This document shows, piece after piece, positions 9,441 to 18,768 of a DNA stretch of 64,000 nt. The DNA is taken from NCBI GenBank assembly GCA_963751425.1, contig CAVVUF010000001.1, forward strand, positions 806,001-870,000, written 5' to 3'. A program made the translations under genes and the position numbers. The notes beneath the pieces were generated by a model that saw only the letters and a list, made by a program, of their open reading frames with translations, ran no database searches and was not told where the DNA came from. Source of the stretch: CAVVUF01 sp963751425 (GTDB lineage: Bacteria > Chloroflexota > Anaerolineae > Anaerolineales > UBA4823). How positions within the stretch are numbered: position 1 is the stretch's first letter; the number at the start of each line of letters is the position of its first letter.

Positions 9441-10448
9441 ATGTCATCGGGAAATTTAACCGGTCTGCTGCTCGCCTTATTCTTCGGATTTGTCCCAATA
9501 TTTTTATTTGCAGCCTTAGTATATTGGACTGACCGTTACGAAAAGGAACCCTTGCTCCTTCTGGTCGCTGTTTTTATTTGGGGGGCTTTGGTTGCCGCTG
9601 GAGCTGCTTTTGTGATCAATACCGCTCTTGGATTGGGAATTTATGTTTTTACAGGTTCCGAAGCAGCCTCTGAATTAACCACAGGCTCTTTGGTCGCCCC
9701 AGTTGTTGAGGAGCTCTTGAAAGGTTTCACCGTATTGATTGTTTTCCTTGTGTTTCGGCGTGAATTCGATTCAATTCTGGATGGCATTGTTTACGCAGCC
9801 ATTGCCGCCTTAGGTTTTGCAGCCACAGAAAATACCTATTATATTTATACCTACGGCTTTCAAGAGAATGGGGTTGTCGGCGCCTTATTTCTGACCTTTG
9901 TGCGTGTGGTCCTGGTTGGCTGGCAGCATCCTTTCTATACGGCTTTCATAGGGATCGGATTGGCTCTGGCCCGCTTGAACAAGGATCTGGTGGCAAAGTT
10001 TATCTTCCCATCGATTGGGTTAACGGTGGCTATTTTTGCCCATTCGGTCCACAACACAATTTCACACTTCCTCAACGGAGTCAGCGGTTTAGCTGTCATC
10101 ACTTTGAACGATTGGGCTGGTTGGTTGATCATGCTTGGGTTTGTTTTTTGGGCGCTTTACCGTGAACAGCACTGGATTATCTCACAGCTCCGCGAGGAAG
10201 TGACCCTGGGAGTGATTACTCCCACCCAATACCGCGTGGCGTGTTCCGCCTGGGCGCAGAGCTCAGCCCGCTTAGGTGCCCTGTTTTCCGGCAGGTTTAG
10301 TGCTACCCACCGCTTTTACCAGGTAACTGCTGAGCTGGCATACAAGAAGCAGCAGACTGCCACTCTAGGAGATGAAGGTGGAAATTCTCTGATCATCCAG
10401 CGCTTGAGGTCTGAGCTTCAAAAGCTTTCTCCGTTTGCAGCTACTTAG
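9441..10448 (+). CDS. PrsW-family intramembrane protease
   Basis: A 335-residue membrane protein with about seven to eight hydrophobic segments and a soluble C-terminal tail of about 100 residues. The family's catalytic pieces are all visible: EExxK (Glu90-Glu91-Leu-Leu-Lys94), ATEN (Glu130-Asn131), WQHPFY (His163) and AHSVHN (His201, His204). PrsW in Bacillus cleaves an anti-sigma factor, but members elsewhere have other or unknown targets, and no anti-sigma gene is nearby. The start is one base after the stop of the DUF2344 gene, so the three genes from 6837 are probably one transcript. Confidence 0.88.
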   Translation: MSSGNLTGLLLALFFGFVPIFLFAALVYWTDRYEKEPLLLLVAVFIWGALVAAGAAFVINTALGLGIYVFTGSEAASELTTGSLVAPVVEELLKGFTVLIVFLVFRREFDSILDGIVYAAIAALGFAATENTYYIYTYGFQENGVVGALFLTFVRVVLVGWQHPFYTAFIGIGLALARLNKDLVAKFIFPSIGLTVAIFAHSVHNTISHFLNGVSGLAVITLNDWAGWLIMLGFVFWALYREQHWIISQLREEVTLGVITPTQYRVACSAWAQSSARLGALFSGRFSATHRFYQVTAELAYKKQQTATLGDEGGNSLIIQRLRSELQKLSPFAAT

Positions 10449-10463
10449 CAGGCGTGGTAAAAT
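10435..10463 (+). promoter_or_regulatory. Putative sigma-70-type promoter for tRNA-Arg
   Basis: TTGCAG (10435-10440) and TAAAAT (10458-10463) are separated by 17 bases and placed 12 bases before the mature tRNA 5' end. The -10 box matches consensus at five of six positions; the -35 box is weak. The -35 box lies in the last codons of the PrsW-like gene. Confidence 0.4.
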
Positions 10464-10474
10464 GTAAGTCCGAT

Positions 10475-10546
10475 GCCCCCATAGCTCAGTGGATAGAGCG
10501 TTGGCCTCCGGAGCCAAATGCGACAGTTCAAGTCTGTCTGGGGGTA
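10475..10546 (+). tRNA. tRNA-Arg(CCG)
   Basis: A full cloverleaf. Acceptor 10475-10481 pairs with 10539-10545 (one G-U), D arm 10484-10487 with 10496-10499, and anticodon stem 10501-10505 with 10513-10517. The loop CTCCGGA carries anticodon CCG at 10508-10510. T arm is 10522-10526 with 10534-10538 and loop TTCAAGT. The discriminator is A10546. The CCA end is not encoded. It decodes CGG arginine codons. Confidence 0.95.
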
Positions 10547-10566
10547 TCTTCAAAGATGCTAGAAAT

Positions 10567-10614
10567 AGTTGACTGGAATAACCCGACTTCCCCAAAGGGT
10601 TATTCCAGTCAACT
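10567..10614. terminator. Convergent 18-bp perfect stem-loop
   Basis: Arms 10567-10584 and 10597-10614 are perfect 18-bp reverse complements with a 12-base loop. It lies between tRNA-Arg (plus) and the esterase gene (minus, ending at 10622), where a shared bidirectional terminator is expected. Its T-run is short (GTTTATT), so stem strength would have to do most of the work. Confidence 0.75.
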
Positions 10615-10621
10615 GTTTATT

Positions 10622-11596
10622 CTACAAACTCATCATAAATTGGAAGATCTTATCACTCAATCCTGGCATTCCTTCATGCCCAAAATCAGGATAAATGACC
10701 ATCTCCTTCTTCGAGATGATCTTGTTGTAAGCCGCGAATTGGCTGGAAGGCGGGCAGATCTCATCCATCAGCCCGATTGTCCACAGCACCTCGCTGCGAA
10801 TGCGCGGAGCCAAATGTTGAATATCCACATACCCCAAAGCTTCAAATATCTTTTGCTCCTGAGTATGGTTCGGATCAAAATGTCGAAAATATTCATGGAG
10901 CTCAGCGTAAGCATTTTTTGCCAGGTCCATCTCCCACACACGCTTATAATCGCTCAGAAATGGGAAAACCGGCGCGGCGCGTTTGATGCGCGGCTCCAGG
11001 CCAATGCAAGCCACTGTCAAAGCCCCGCCCTGGCTCCCTCCCGTCGCACCCACCCGCTTTGGATCTACATCTGGCATCTCCATCACAATTTTTGCCAACT
11101 GCGCAGTATCCAGGAAGATTTGCCGGAAAAGCAGCTTGTCAGGGTCACCTTTCAGAGCATCGTCTAAACCGCGGATAATGTGACCATGCTGCGTATTTCC
11201 GGTCACGCCGCCCGCATCCTCCGAGAGACCGCCTTGTCCGCGGCAGTCCAGCGCAGCCACGCTGAAACCCTGTCCCACATAGCCCAGCTTGTCGGCAAAA
11301 TCACCTGAGTCCCCCGTATACCCGTGGAACATCAAGATAGCCGGATGGGGTTTCGCAGCGTTCTTTGGGCGTAAAAACTTGGCATGCACGCGTGCCCCTC
11401 CCACCCCGGTAAAGTACAGATGGAAGCATTCCGCAAAAGGCGTCTGAAACTCGGCTGGCACCAGCTCGACCTTGGGGTCGAGGAGGCGCATCTCTTGCAG
11501 TCCTCGATCCCAATAGGCATCAAAATCCGCTGGACGCGGGTTGATGCCCTGGTAAGTCTTTAATTTTTCAAACGGAAAATCAAAGCAAAGTGGCAT
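10622..11596 (-). CDS. CE7-family acetylxylan esterase / cephalosporin-C deacetylase
   Basis: A 324-residue alpha/beta hydrolase that removes acetyl groups from xylo-oligosaccharides or similar sugars. The CE7 signatures are present: RGQ at 119-121, GGSQGG with nucleophile Ser188, acid Asp278 in LMDEICPP, and His307 in FGHEG. The length equals the family norm and there is no signal peptide, so it acts on imported oligosaccharides. AAGGAGA precedes the ATG. It is the last gene of a three-gene minus-strand carbohydrate unit, separated from the oxidoreductase by 153 bases that hold a hairpin. Confidence 0.92.
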   Translation of the reverse strand: MPLCFDFPFEKLKTYQGINPRPADFDAYWDRGLQEMRLLDPKVELVPAEFQTPFAECFHLYFTGVGGARVHAKFLRPKNAAKPHPAILMFHGYTGDSGDFADKLGYVGQGFSVAALDCRGQGGLSEDAGGVTGNTQHGHIIRGLDDALKGDPDKLLFRQIFLDTAQLAKIVMEMPDVDPKRVGATGGSQGGALTVACIGLEPRIKRAAPVFPFLSDYKRVWEMDLAKNAYAELHEYFRHFDPNHTQEQKIFEALGYVDIQHLAPRIRSEVLWTIGLMDEICPPSSQFAAYNKIISKKEMVIYPDFGHEGMPGLSDKIFQFMMSL

Positions 11597-11644
11597 ATGG
11601 TCTCCTTAATTTATTGTTTATTATCCTTTATCTCGACTAAAGTT

Positions 11645-11673
11645 GCGAGACCCTGCGATTTTTGCAGGCTCGC
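11645..11673 (-). other. Interrupted hairpin between oxidoreductase and esterase genes
   Basis: GCGAG (11645-11649) pairs with CTCGC (11669-11673), and CCTGC (11652-11656) with GCAGG (11664-11668), with a two-base bulge. It lies in the 153-base gap of the minus-strand operon. No T-run follows on the minus strand, so an RNA processing or partial termination site is only a guess. Confidence 0.35.
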
Positions 11674-11749
11674 TGCGATCTACTCAGTTGTAATCAGCTG
11701 CCATCGCAGTAATCATCATCCTGTGCGTGCCCCATGGTTTTCGGGCAGC

Positions 11750-12814
11750 TCATGCGTCAACGTTGATCTCAACCTCTTTCCCTGCTTTCTGGCTGCGATA
11801 AATCCCATCCAAAATGGTTTGTACATATAACGACTGCTCAGCCGGTACGGGTGAAGGCAGCCCCTCGGCTATGGCTTTCGCAAATTCCACACACTCCAGG
11901 GCATGCGGCTCCATGCTGTCGTGGGTCAGCTTAAGACTCTGGTCTATCAATTGTTTTGTGGCGTAGTTCGTCGTCGCAATCTCCGCGCTGGGCCATTGGC
12001 AGCCGCCTTCGGTGCCGTATAGCCACACTTTCACTTCCTCATCCGGGGTATGGTGCAGCATCCAGCTCGTTTCCAGGATAAGCGTTGCTCCATTTTCAAA
12101 ACGGATGAAAGCCGCTGCGAAATCCTCTACATCCATATCTTTTGGAACCAGAGCGCGCCCCCATGAAGAGAAGGCCCCTTCATGCAAAGCCAGGGCAGTG
12201 CGCGCCACGCCGCTCACCGCTACCGGCTTGGGATGTCCCATCAACCATAACGTCAGATCCAGGACATGTACACCGATATCGATGCAAGGACCTCCCCCAC
12301 TGCGATCCTTATAAACGAAAGTGGGTGCTACCGGCAGGCCGCTGCGCCGGATCCACCAGGCGCGCGCGTGGTAAATCTCGCCCAGTGCCCCTTGCAGTAC
12401 TTCCGCTTTAACCGCCTGTGAATGTCCGTGGAAGCGGAAATGCTGCGCGGTCATGAGCATCTTACCCGATTTATCACGCGCCGCAATCATCTGCTTGATT
12501 TGAGCGGGGGTGGGTGCCAGAGGTTTTTCGCATAAGACATGCTTTCCAGCCTGAAGGGCTGCTGCGGTTTGCTCTGCATGAAACATATTCGGCGAGCAAA
12601 TATCAACAATGTCAATTTCAGGATCCTGAAATAGATCAGCGGGCTTTTCATAAAATTTATTAATCCCATACTTTTTCTTCCACACACGAAAGACCTCCGG
12701 GTTAACATCGCTGCCAGCCACAACTTCCGTATAGGGCGAAGCCTGCCATCCAGGCACATGCGTATGTGCAATCCCCCCCATGCCGATAAAACCGACTTTC
12801 ATTTTCTTTCTCAT
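11750..12814 (-). CDS. Gfo/Idh/MocA-family oxidoreductase
   Basis: A 354-residue NAD(P)-dependent sugar or polyol dehydrogenase. The Rossmann motif GFIGMGGIAHTH is at the N terminus. The conserved CEKPLAPT (Lys is the usual catalytic residue) follows near residue 97, and the C-terminal half forms the alpha/beta substrate domain, including GGGPCIDIGVHVLDL. The start ATG has GAGGAG upstream, and that site overlaps the stop region of the preceding glycosidase gene, so the two are co-transcribed. The substrate cannot be read from sequence; context suggests a hexose or pentose released by the neighbouring hydrolases. Confidence 0.93.
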   Translation of the reverse strand: MRKKMKVGFIGMGGIAHTHVPGWQASPYTEVVAGSDVNPEVFRVWKKKYGINKFYEKPADLFQDPEIDIVDICSPNMFHAEQTAAALQAGKHVLCEKPLAPTPAQIKQMIAARDKSGKMLMTAQHFRFHGHSQAVKAEVLQGALGEIYHARAWWIRRSGLPVAPTFVYKDRSGGGPCIDIGVHVLDLTLWLMGHPKPVAVSGVARTALALHEGAFSSWGRALVPKDMDVEDFAAAFIRFENGATLILETSWMLHHTPDEEVKVWLYGTEGGCQWPSAEIATTNYATKQLIDQSLKLTHDSMEPHALECVEFAKAIAEGLPSPVPAEQSLYVQTILDGIYRSQKAGKEVEINVDA

Positions 12815-12824
12815 TGATAGCTCC

Positions 12825-14816
12825 TCAGATGAATGTGATTTCGATCATTTGGTGTCCATCCAACCTTGGAAGGTTGAACAGCGTTCTTCCATTTGCGACC
12901 TGGAAAGGAATGACCTCATGCTGTGGGACGAGCGTAACATTTTCCACCATCCAGGGAGTCTTAATCGATATGCCAATCTGGAATAATGGAATGACATCCT
13001 CCAGGATATCGATCGTCTGGCTGCGGTGCTCTGGGATATAGTGAAGCAAATGCATCACCCACCGGTTCTGCTCCTTTTGCTCATTGAGGGTTACCTGGAG
13101 CGTGCTGGGACCGCTGTGCTTGACCAGAGGTTCAGGCAGCAGCAGGTCGAGTGCGTTTAACAGCAGTGTTTTACACCATCGTGGTGCATTCTCGTTGTAC
13201 TGTGAAAAGATGGGATGTGCAAAATAAATCACGTTTCCAGAACGCACAATGCCCGGATAACCTGCATTCCCAGAAGAGGGCGTGTGCCGGTGAGAGCAGA
13301 AATGTCGATAGGTCCGGTTGAAATAAGGCACAGCCACTTCAGCCAAAATTTCGGATCCAGGTAAGGCCGTCACTTCTAAGCCACGCTGATACATCACATA
13401 TTCGGTTTCTGCCAAACCCTTGCCTATCTCTCCCGCCGGAATAATAAAATCAGGGCTGTAAGGGGCGAATCCTTGATAAGAGACCCCAAACTCGGGTAAA
13501 GCAAATTCATCACCCATATCCTTCAAACCCGAGAGGTAAGAAGCTATGATTCTGCCCCCGTTTTTCAGATAGTTGTGTAATTTCTCCACAATTAATGGAC
13601 TCACTGGTATATCGTCCGGAAGCATCAAAACCTGATAGCCGTCTAATACACTGTAGCTATCCAACACATCAAATTGATGTCCACCTTCCGTCAGCATCCT
13701 GACCGCTCCTAATAATGCCGGTGGTAACCTTTCCAAACTTGCCCCCTGGAACTCCTCTGGTGTAAATATCCCAATATCAACCACCGGTTCTGTCTCAACG
13801 CACCAGGGCTCTTTTTTCTCCACCTCTGCATACACAGAACCAATTAGATCATAAGTGGGCTTTGATATTTTTCCGGAGGGATGGAGCTGGTCTCCGATCG
13901 AGCATTTTGCCCCCAAAGCCAGCATATTGAATACCTCGTACTGCAGCGCTGCAGAGTTCTTGAAGGAATGAAAATCTCCCCAAGAGGTATGGAACTTCCC
14001 AGTCATCCCCATGCAGTCCACGCCCAGGTTTCGAGCATAGCGCATGGTCAGCGGAAAGTGCATATATCCCCACCCGCCGCCGGGCAGCGATTCCAACTCA
14101 AAATGAGTATACACCTCCCGGATTGACCGGTGGCGCGGTCCAATATGGCCTGCATTATAGAAAATTGTGCAATCAGGGTTTAACCGTCGCACAAACTCAG
14201 TCATATCCCGTTTAAAAGCGTTGATCGATCTCAGCCCAAACAACCGGCGCGCTTCAGCATCGGAAGGCTCTAAACCTGCTGCTTCCATGGCAGATCGGCA
14301 GGCACTGCACGAGCAATCCACTGGCTGGACGATATCAAAAAAGATCCCATCTACCGCGAACTTCTCCAGAATTTCTTGAGTTTGGGTTTTTAAGAAATCC
14401 CGATATGGCGTGTTAACACACAGGTATCGGTAAAAACCCGCTTCATACAAAGGCGTGCCATTAAAGCTCCCATCCGGTGCAACCACCCTCCATTCCGGAT
14501 GCAAATTGACCGTGTAATGGTCCCACTGCACCGTGATATAGACCGGCACTCGAATATTACGTGCATGGCAGGCTTCAATTTGCTCCCCAAGTAAATTTCG
14601 ACGTGTCAGGTGCGGGTGAATCCGTTCGGGGAAAAGTTTCGAATCGTAATACAGCCACCCGTGATGGCAGCGCGCAAAACAGGTAACCGAATCCACGTGT
14701 GCTTCAGATAATACGTTCGCAAATTCCTGAGGATCGAATTCTGCCCCCACTTCCTCAATTGCCTCACTGGTATGGAAATCAAGATGAACCTGGCGGAACC
14801 GCAATTTTGTCTTCAC
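12825..14816 (-). CDS. Putative glycoside hydrolase with TIM barrel and GH42-like trimerisation domain
   Basis: A 663-residue protein. The N-terminal VHLDFHTSE and the segment with FARCHHGWLYYD fit the hypothetical glycosyl hydrolase GHL6 type. The barrel continues with DGIFFDIVQP, where an acidic residue could be catalytic, followed by a Cys cluster CSCSACR. A region from about residue 385 (VLMLPDDIPVS, GGRIIASYLSG) resembles the glutamine-amidotransferase-like trimerisation domain of GH42 beta-galactosidases. I choose GTG at 14816, which has GGGAGGG upstream. The longer frame to 14939 would overlap the divergent dnaE start and has no family similarity. It is the first gene of the operon with the oxidoreductase and CE7 esterase. 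The specificity is unknown. Confidence 0.75.
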   Translation of the reverse strand: MKTKLRFRQVHLDFHTSEAIEEVGAEFDPQEFANVLSEAHVDSVTCFARCHHGWLYYDSKLFPERIHPHLTRRNLLGEQIEACHARNIRVPVYITVQWDHYTVNLHPEWRVVAPDGSFNGTPLYEAGFYRYLCVNTPYRDFLKTQTQEILEKFAVDGIFFDIVQPVDCSCSACRSAMEAAGLEPSDAEARRLFGLRSINAFKRDMTEFVRRLNPDCTIFYNAGHIGPRHRSIREVYTHFELESLPGGGWGYMHFPLTMRYARNLGVDCMGMTGKFHTSWGDFHSFKNSAALQYEVFNMLALGAKCSIGDQLHPSGKISKPTYDLIGSVYAEVEKKEPWCVETEPVVDIGIFTPEEFQGASLERLPPALLGAVRMLTEGGHQFDVLDSYSVLDGYQVLMLPDDIPVSPLIVEKLHNYLKNGGRIIASYLSGLKDMGDEFALPEFGVSYQGFAPYSPDFIIPAGEIGKGLAETEYVMYQRGLEVTALPGSEILAEVAVPYFNRTYRHFCSHRHTPSSGNAGYPGIVRSGNVIYFAHPIFSQYNENAPRWCKTLLLNALDLLLPEPLVKHSGPSTLQVTLNEQKEQNRWVMHLLHYIPEHRSQTIDILEDVIPLFQIGISIKTPWMVENVTLVPQHEVIPFQVANGRTLFNLPRLDGHQMIEITFI

Positions 14817-14895
14817 CTTCAGTACCCTCCCCAAAAAGATCCAGGACTCTCGGGAATTACCATAACAGCCCCGGAAATTCCAAGAGAACCAGGCT

Positions 14896-14901
14896 ATTAT
14901 A
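14896..14901 (-). promoter_or_regulatory. Putative -10 box for the glycosidase operon
   Basis: TATAAT on the minus strand, 80 bases before the chosen GTG, in the gap between the divergent glycosidase and dnaE genes. On the plus strand, TAGAAT at 14914-14919 is a candidate -10 for dnaE. The -35 boxes are not convincing. Confidence 0.35.
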
Positions 14902-14937
14902 AGCGAGAAATGATAGAATATTTGTGCTGAGCCAACC

Positions 14938-17900
14938 ATGTTTACGCATCTTCACACGCATTCCTATTATTCTTTTCTCAGGGGAATTCCATCTCCAGCC
15001 GAAATTGTGCAGGCAGCCGTCAATCATGGCCTGCGTAGCCTGGCGTTAACAGACCATCGCTTTTTGACTGGAGCACTCGAATTCTACACAACCTGCCAAA
15101 GCTTAGGGATTCAGCCCATTCTTGGATTGGAAATCGAGGTCGATCCACCTGCCAGGATTCTCAAAGGTCAATCTGGTATTCTAGTTTTCCTGGCGACAGA
15201 TCTGCGTGGCTGGTCGAATTTATGTCGCTTGAGCAGCTTGATCTCAGATGACAATCCACGTTTGGCTTTTGAACAGTTGTCATTATTTTCAGAGAGTTCT
15301 AATATGCCTTACAGGAGGCCGGCGTGGGTTGTTAGGCTCCTTAATTTCGGGCAACCACAGGCGCACGGCTGTCGAATGGTTATCTCGATTGGATGAATTA
15401 TTCCCCAAAAGTTTATATATCGAGATTCAAGAACACACTGCCGAAGATCGGGAGCGTTGGCCTGGTCTGGTGAGCGTATCACGCAACCTGAAGCTGCCCT
15501 TGGTAGCCGCTCATGACATCCATTACATCGCTCCAAAACACGCCTCTTTACAGAAAACCCTGGCTGCCATCCGGATGCTCCAGCCGCTCAATGGTTTGCC
15601 CGAGGCAGAGGTGGCACCCCCGCATGCATATTTCAAATCACCGCAGGAGATGCAGGAGATATTCAGTGAATATCCTGAGGCTTTGTCAGCCACTGAGGAA
15701 ATTTCCAACCGGTGTAAAATAAACCTCCCCCTCGGCCTGCCTCGTTTTCCCGAATTAAACCTGCCTGCCTCGCTGAGCCCTTTAGATTTACTCCGTCAAA
15801 AGGCTGAACAGGGAGCCCTGCAGCTCTATGGAGAGATCAGCTCCGATATCCAGGCGCGCTTGGATCACGAGCTGTCAGTCATCGGTGAATGCGGTTATGC
15901 TTCTCTGTTCTTGATCATGGAAGAAATCCTGGGATATGCCCGGCAGCAAGGCATCCCCTTTTCATCACGAGGCTCAGCCGCTTCTTCGCTGGTAGCCCAC
16001 TGCCTGCACATCACCTCGCCAGACCCCATCCGGCTGAATTTATATTTTGAGCGTTTCCTCAACCCTGCCCGGGCTACCCCACCGGATATCGATACCGATC
16101 TATGCTCGCGGCGTCGTGATGAAGTCATTAATTATGTTTATCAGCGCTTCGGCAAAGATCAGGTTGCCACGATCTGCACGATCAACCGTTTCCGGCGTCG
16201 CTCTGCCTTGCGAGAGACCGCCAAGGCTTTCGGGCTGCCCTCCGAAGAAGTCAACCTCCTCGCAGACAGCCTGCCTCCCCACTGGTATGGACCTCCCGGG
16301 CGAAAAATCGATGAAAAAGATCCCTTCGCTGAGCTGGCGGAACGGTTCAATACCCCCACCCACCAGCTTATCTTTTCGGCAGCGGCTGATCTGATCGGTA
16401 TGCCGCACCATTTATCTCTCCACCCCGGCGGAATTGTGATTTCACCAGGGCAAATGACAGATCTGGTGCCAACCCTGCTTGCCGCCAAGGGTGTTATTTC
16501 TACCCAGTTTGACATGGACTCAATCGAGCTGCTCGGCCTGGTAAAAATTGACCTGCTGGGTATTCGAGGATTGACAGTGCTTGGAGACGTTGCCCATGAG
16601 ATTGCGTCTCATCAAGAGACTTTAAGCCTGCAGAATCAATCTGCCACTCCAATAAAGAGGTCGAAGGCTGCCGAAATCTTCGATTTTATTCCCCAGCAAG
16701 ATGAAGAAACCAGTGCTGCTTTAGAGCGAGGTAAAACCATCGGTTGTTTCCAGATAGAAAGTCCAGGGATGCGTGCCACGCTCAAGGAGATTCACGCTCG
16801 GACGATCGATGACCTCATGGTCGCCTTGGCGCTCTATCGTCCTGGTCCCCTGACCGGGGGTCTGAAGGATTCCTTTGTCCGCCGGCACCTGGGACAAGAA
16901 CCTTCTCAAGATATTCATCCTGCTATTTCCTCGCTGTTAGAAGAAACTTATGGTGTGATCCTCTATCAGGAACAAGTCCTGCGCATTGCCCATGAATTGG
17001 CGGGGCTCAGCCTGGCGGAAGCTGATTTGCTAAGGAGGGCAATGTCGCACTTTGATCCTGGAAAGCAGATGCAGACCTTGCAGGAAAGATTCGTCGCCGG
17101 AGCCTGGGACCGCCGCCAGGTGCCTGAAGCAGCCGCGAAGCGGATTTGGGAATTAATGGCGGCATTTGCGGGGTATGGTTTCCCCAAAGCGCATGCCGCT
17201 TCTTATGCGCTTATTTCCTGGCAATCAGCCTGGTGTAAAACCCACTTGCCAGCCTTTTTTATGACGGCTGTGCTGGCGAACTGGGGCGGGTATTATCGTC
17301 AGAGCAACTATCTCACCGAAGCCCGCCGTATGGGGCTGGCAATTCGCCCTCCCCTGGTCAATTATGCCAGTCGTGAATTTAGCCTTCACTACATGGAACA
17401 TCAACCGGTATTAGTGATGGGGCTTGATCAGGTGCGTGATCTCACCCGGCGGACCCAAACCGCCCTCATTCAAAAACGCCCATTCAATTCCTTTATAGAT
17501 TTCTTGGCCCGAGTCGATCCAAGGCCTGTTGAAGCAGAAAATCTGGTTAGAGCTGGTGCGTTAGAAGAGTTTGGGCGGATCCCGCGTTTGTTGGATGGTC
17601 TCAAGCATGGTGGTTGGCGAGGGGGGCAAATGCCTCTTTTCTCGATGGATACGAAATCATCCGAAGATTGGACACTCCAGGAAAAAGTGGCTGCTCAAGA
17701 AAGGTTCTTAGGCGTCAGTGTCATTGCCCACCCTCTCGAATTGGTTGAGGAGCAGATTGTAAAAGTAGGTGCCATGAGCACGGTTGACGCAGCCGCACAC
17801 CTTGGTGAACATGTCCGCGTAGCTGGCATGCGTCAAACCTGGCGGCGCACGCTGACCACCCGTGGAGACTATCTTTATTTTCTTGCCTTAGAAGACCTGG

Positions 17901-18058
17901 AAGGGATGCTGGATGTAATCATCACTTCTGAGGTCTATCGCAAGAGCCGCTCAGAGCTCTCTGATCAAGGACCCTATCTGATTGAAGGAACAGTGATCCT
18001 GGATCCAGAAAAATCCGAGCCTTTCATCCGCGCCGAGAAGATCTGGCGCGTGAGGTAA
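14938..18058 (+). CDS. dnaE2: Error-prone-type DNA polymerase III alpha subunit (DnaE2/ImuC-like), one frameshift
   Basis: About 1039 residues after one correction. The N-terminal PHP domain opens HLHTHSYYS. The polymerase core has PPDIDTDL with the catalytic aspartates and VKIDLLG with the third. HPGGIVI and LYRPGPLTGG follow, then a helix-hairpin-helix and a C-terminal OB fold (VAGMRQTWRRT). Length and the LICLTGGRRG, QDEETSAALERG and QIESPGMR motifs fit the DnaE2 type better than the replicative DnaE1 (about 1160). Reading leaves frame near 15286-15289 (a T4 run); dropping one T gives LSLFQRVLICLTGG. No imuA or imuB is seen nearby. The family is involved in damage-tolerant synthesis. The frameshift is more likely sequence error than decay, as both parts are well conserved. 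Confidence 0.88.
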
Positions 18059-18065
18059 ACCGGGA

Positions 18066-18731
18066 TTACCAACTTTCACCTATTGGTTTAGCCAGTACAA
18101 TCTCGATTGGCAGCCCAAACAGGCTATCTTGCCTGGCATCAACGATTTCAAAACCATGCCTTACCAAAGTTTGTTGGAGTAAGATTGGCCGGCAGTCGAT
18201 CCAGGCGGGAAAGTGGTCGTGCATCCACATGTAAGGTTTCAGCAAGCGCGCTTGGGGTAGGCATTTTGACATCGATAACACACACAGCCGCCCACCCTGG
18301 CATATAACCCGCTTGCATTCCGATAGAACCAGGGTGATCTCCTCATCAGGAAATAATTCCAGGGCAAAACTCATCAAAACGCCAGTCACTGATTGAGAAG
18401 AAAGAGGCAAGTTAACGGCATCTCCGCTTAATAATCCGACGCTTGTCTTCATCCCTTTTCGCTGGAGCTTTTTCTGAGCAGCACTCAGCATCTTTATGGA
18501 TAGATCGACGCCGTATACAAATCCAGCAGGCCCAACTTTTCCACCCATTTCGATTGCTGCCGTCCCCGTTCCACAGCCCACCTCGAGCAGGATATCTCCT
18601 AATTGGATATTTAGAAGCTCCACCGCTTGCTGCCTGGCCTGATCTTCTGCAGAGCCGCTCAGCACATCATAGAAGCGGCTCAAAAAATCATAGGTGGCCT
18701 GTGTCCGCACTCGATTTTGAGATAGTTTCAT
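18066..18731 (-). CDS. SAM-dependent class I methyltransferase (UbiE/type 11)
   Basis: A 221-residue methyltransferase. The SAM-binding loop LLEVGCGTGTAA, the acidic GVDLSIKML strand and SGDAVNLPL are in the usual order. The opening TYDFLSRFYDVLSG resembles UbiE-like quinone or lipid methyltransferases, but the methyl acceptor is unknown. I use the ATG at 18729-18731 rather than the longer frame to 18842, because similarity begins there and the longer one would cover the divergent gene's start. Its -10 box ends only 9 bases before the ATG, so a leaderless mRNA is possible. It ends 7 bases from dnaE2 in convergent order. Confidence 0.85.
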   Translation of the reverse strand: MKLSQNRVRTQATYDFLSRFYDVLSGSAEDQARQQAVELLNIQLGDILLEVGCGTGTAAIEMGGKVGPAGFVYGVDLSIKMLSAAQKKLQRKGMKTSVGLLSGDAVNLPLSSQSVTGVLMSFALELFPDEEITLVLSECKRVICQGGRLCVLSMSKCLPQARLLKPYMWMHDHFPAWIDCRPILLQQTLVRHGFEIVDARQDSLFGLPIEIVLAKPIGESW

Positions 18732-18740
18732 CGACTGTGC

Positions 18741-18748
18741 ATTATAAT
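18741..18748. promoter_or_regulatory. Palindromic bidirectional -10 element
   Basis: ATTATAAT reads TATAAT on both strands (plus 18743-18748, minus 18746-18741). It lies in the 37-base gap between the divergent methyltransferase and oxidoreductase genes. A plus-strand TTGAGA at 18717-18722 could be a -35 box but is 20 bases away. Confidence 0.55.
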
Positions 18749-18768
18749 TGATACGAGAGAGGCGCCCG

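Noticed and set aside
10454..11167. A 237-codon plus-strand ORF over tRNA-Arg and the esterase gene
   Set aside because: It runs through the tRNA and its hairpin and is antisense to a well-supported CE7 esterase.
14817..14939. N-terminal extension of the minus-strand glycosidase to 14939
   Set aside because: The added residues have no similarity, would overlap the divergent dnaE start, and a GTG with a good Shine-Dalgarno site exists at 14816.
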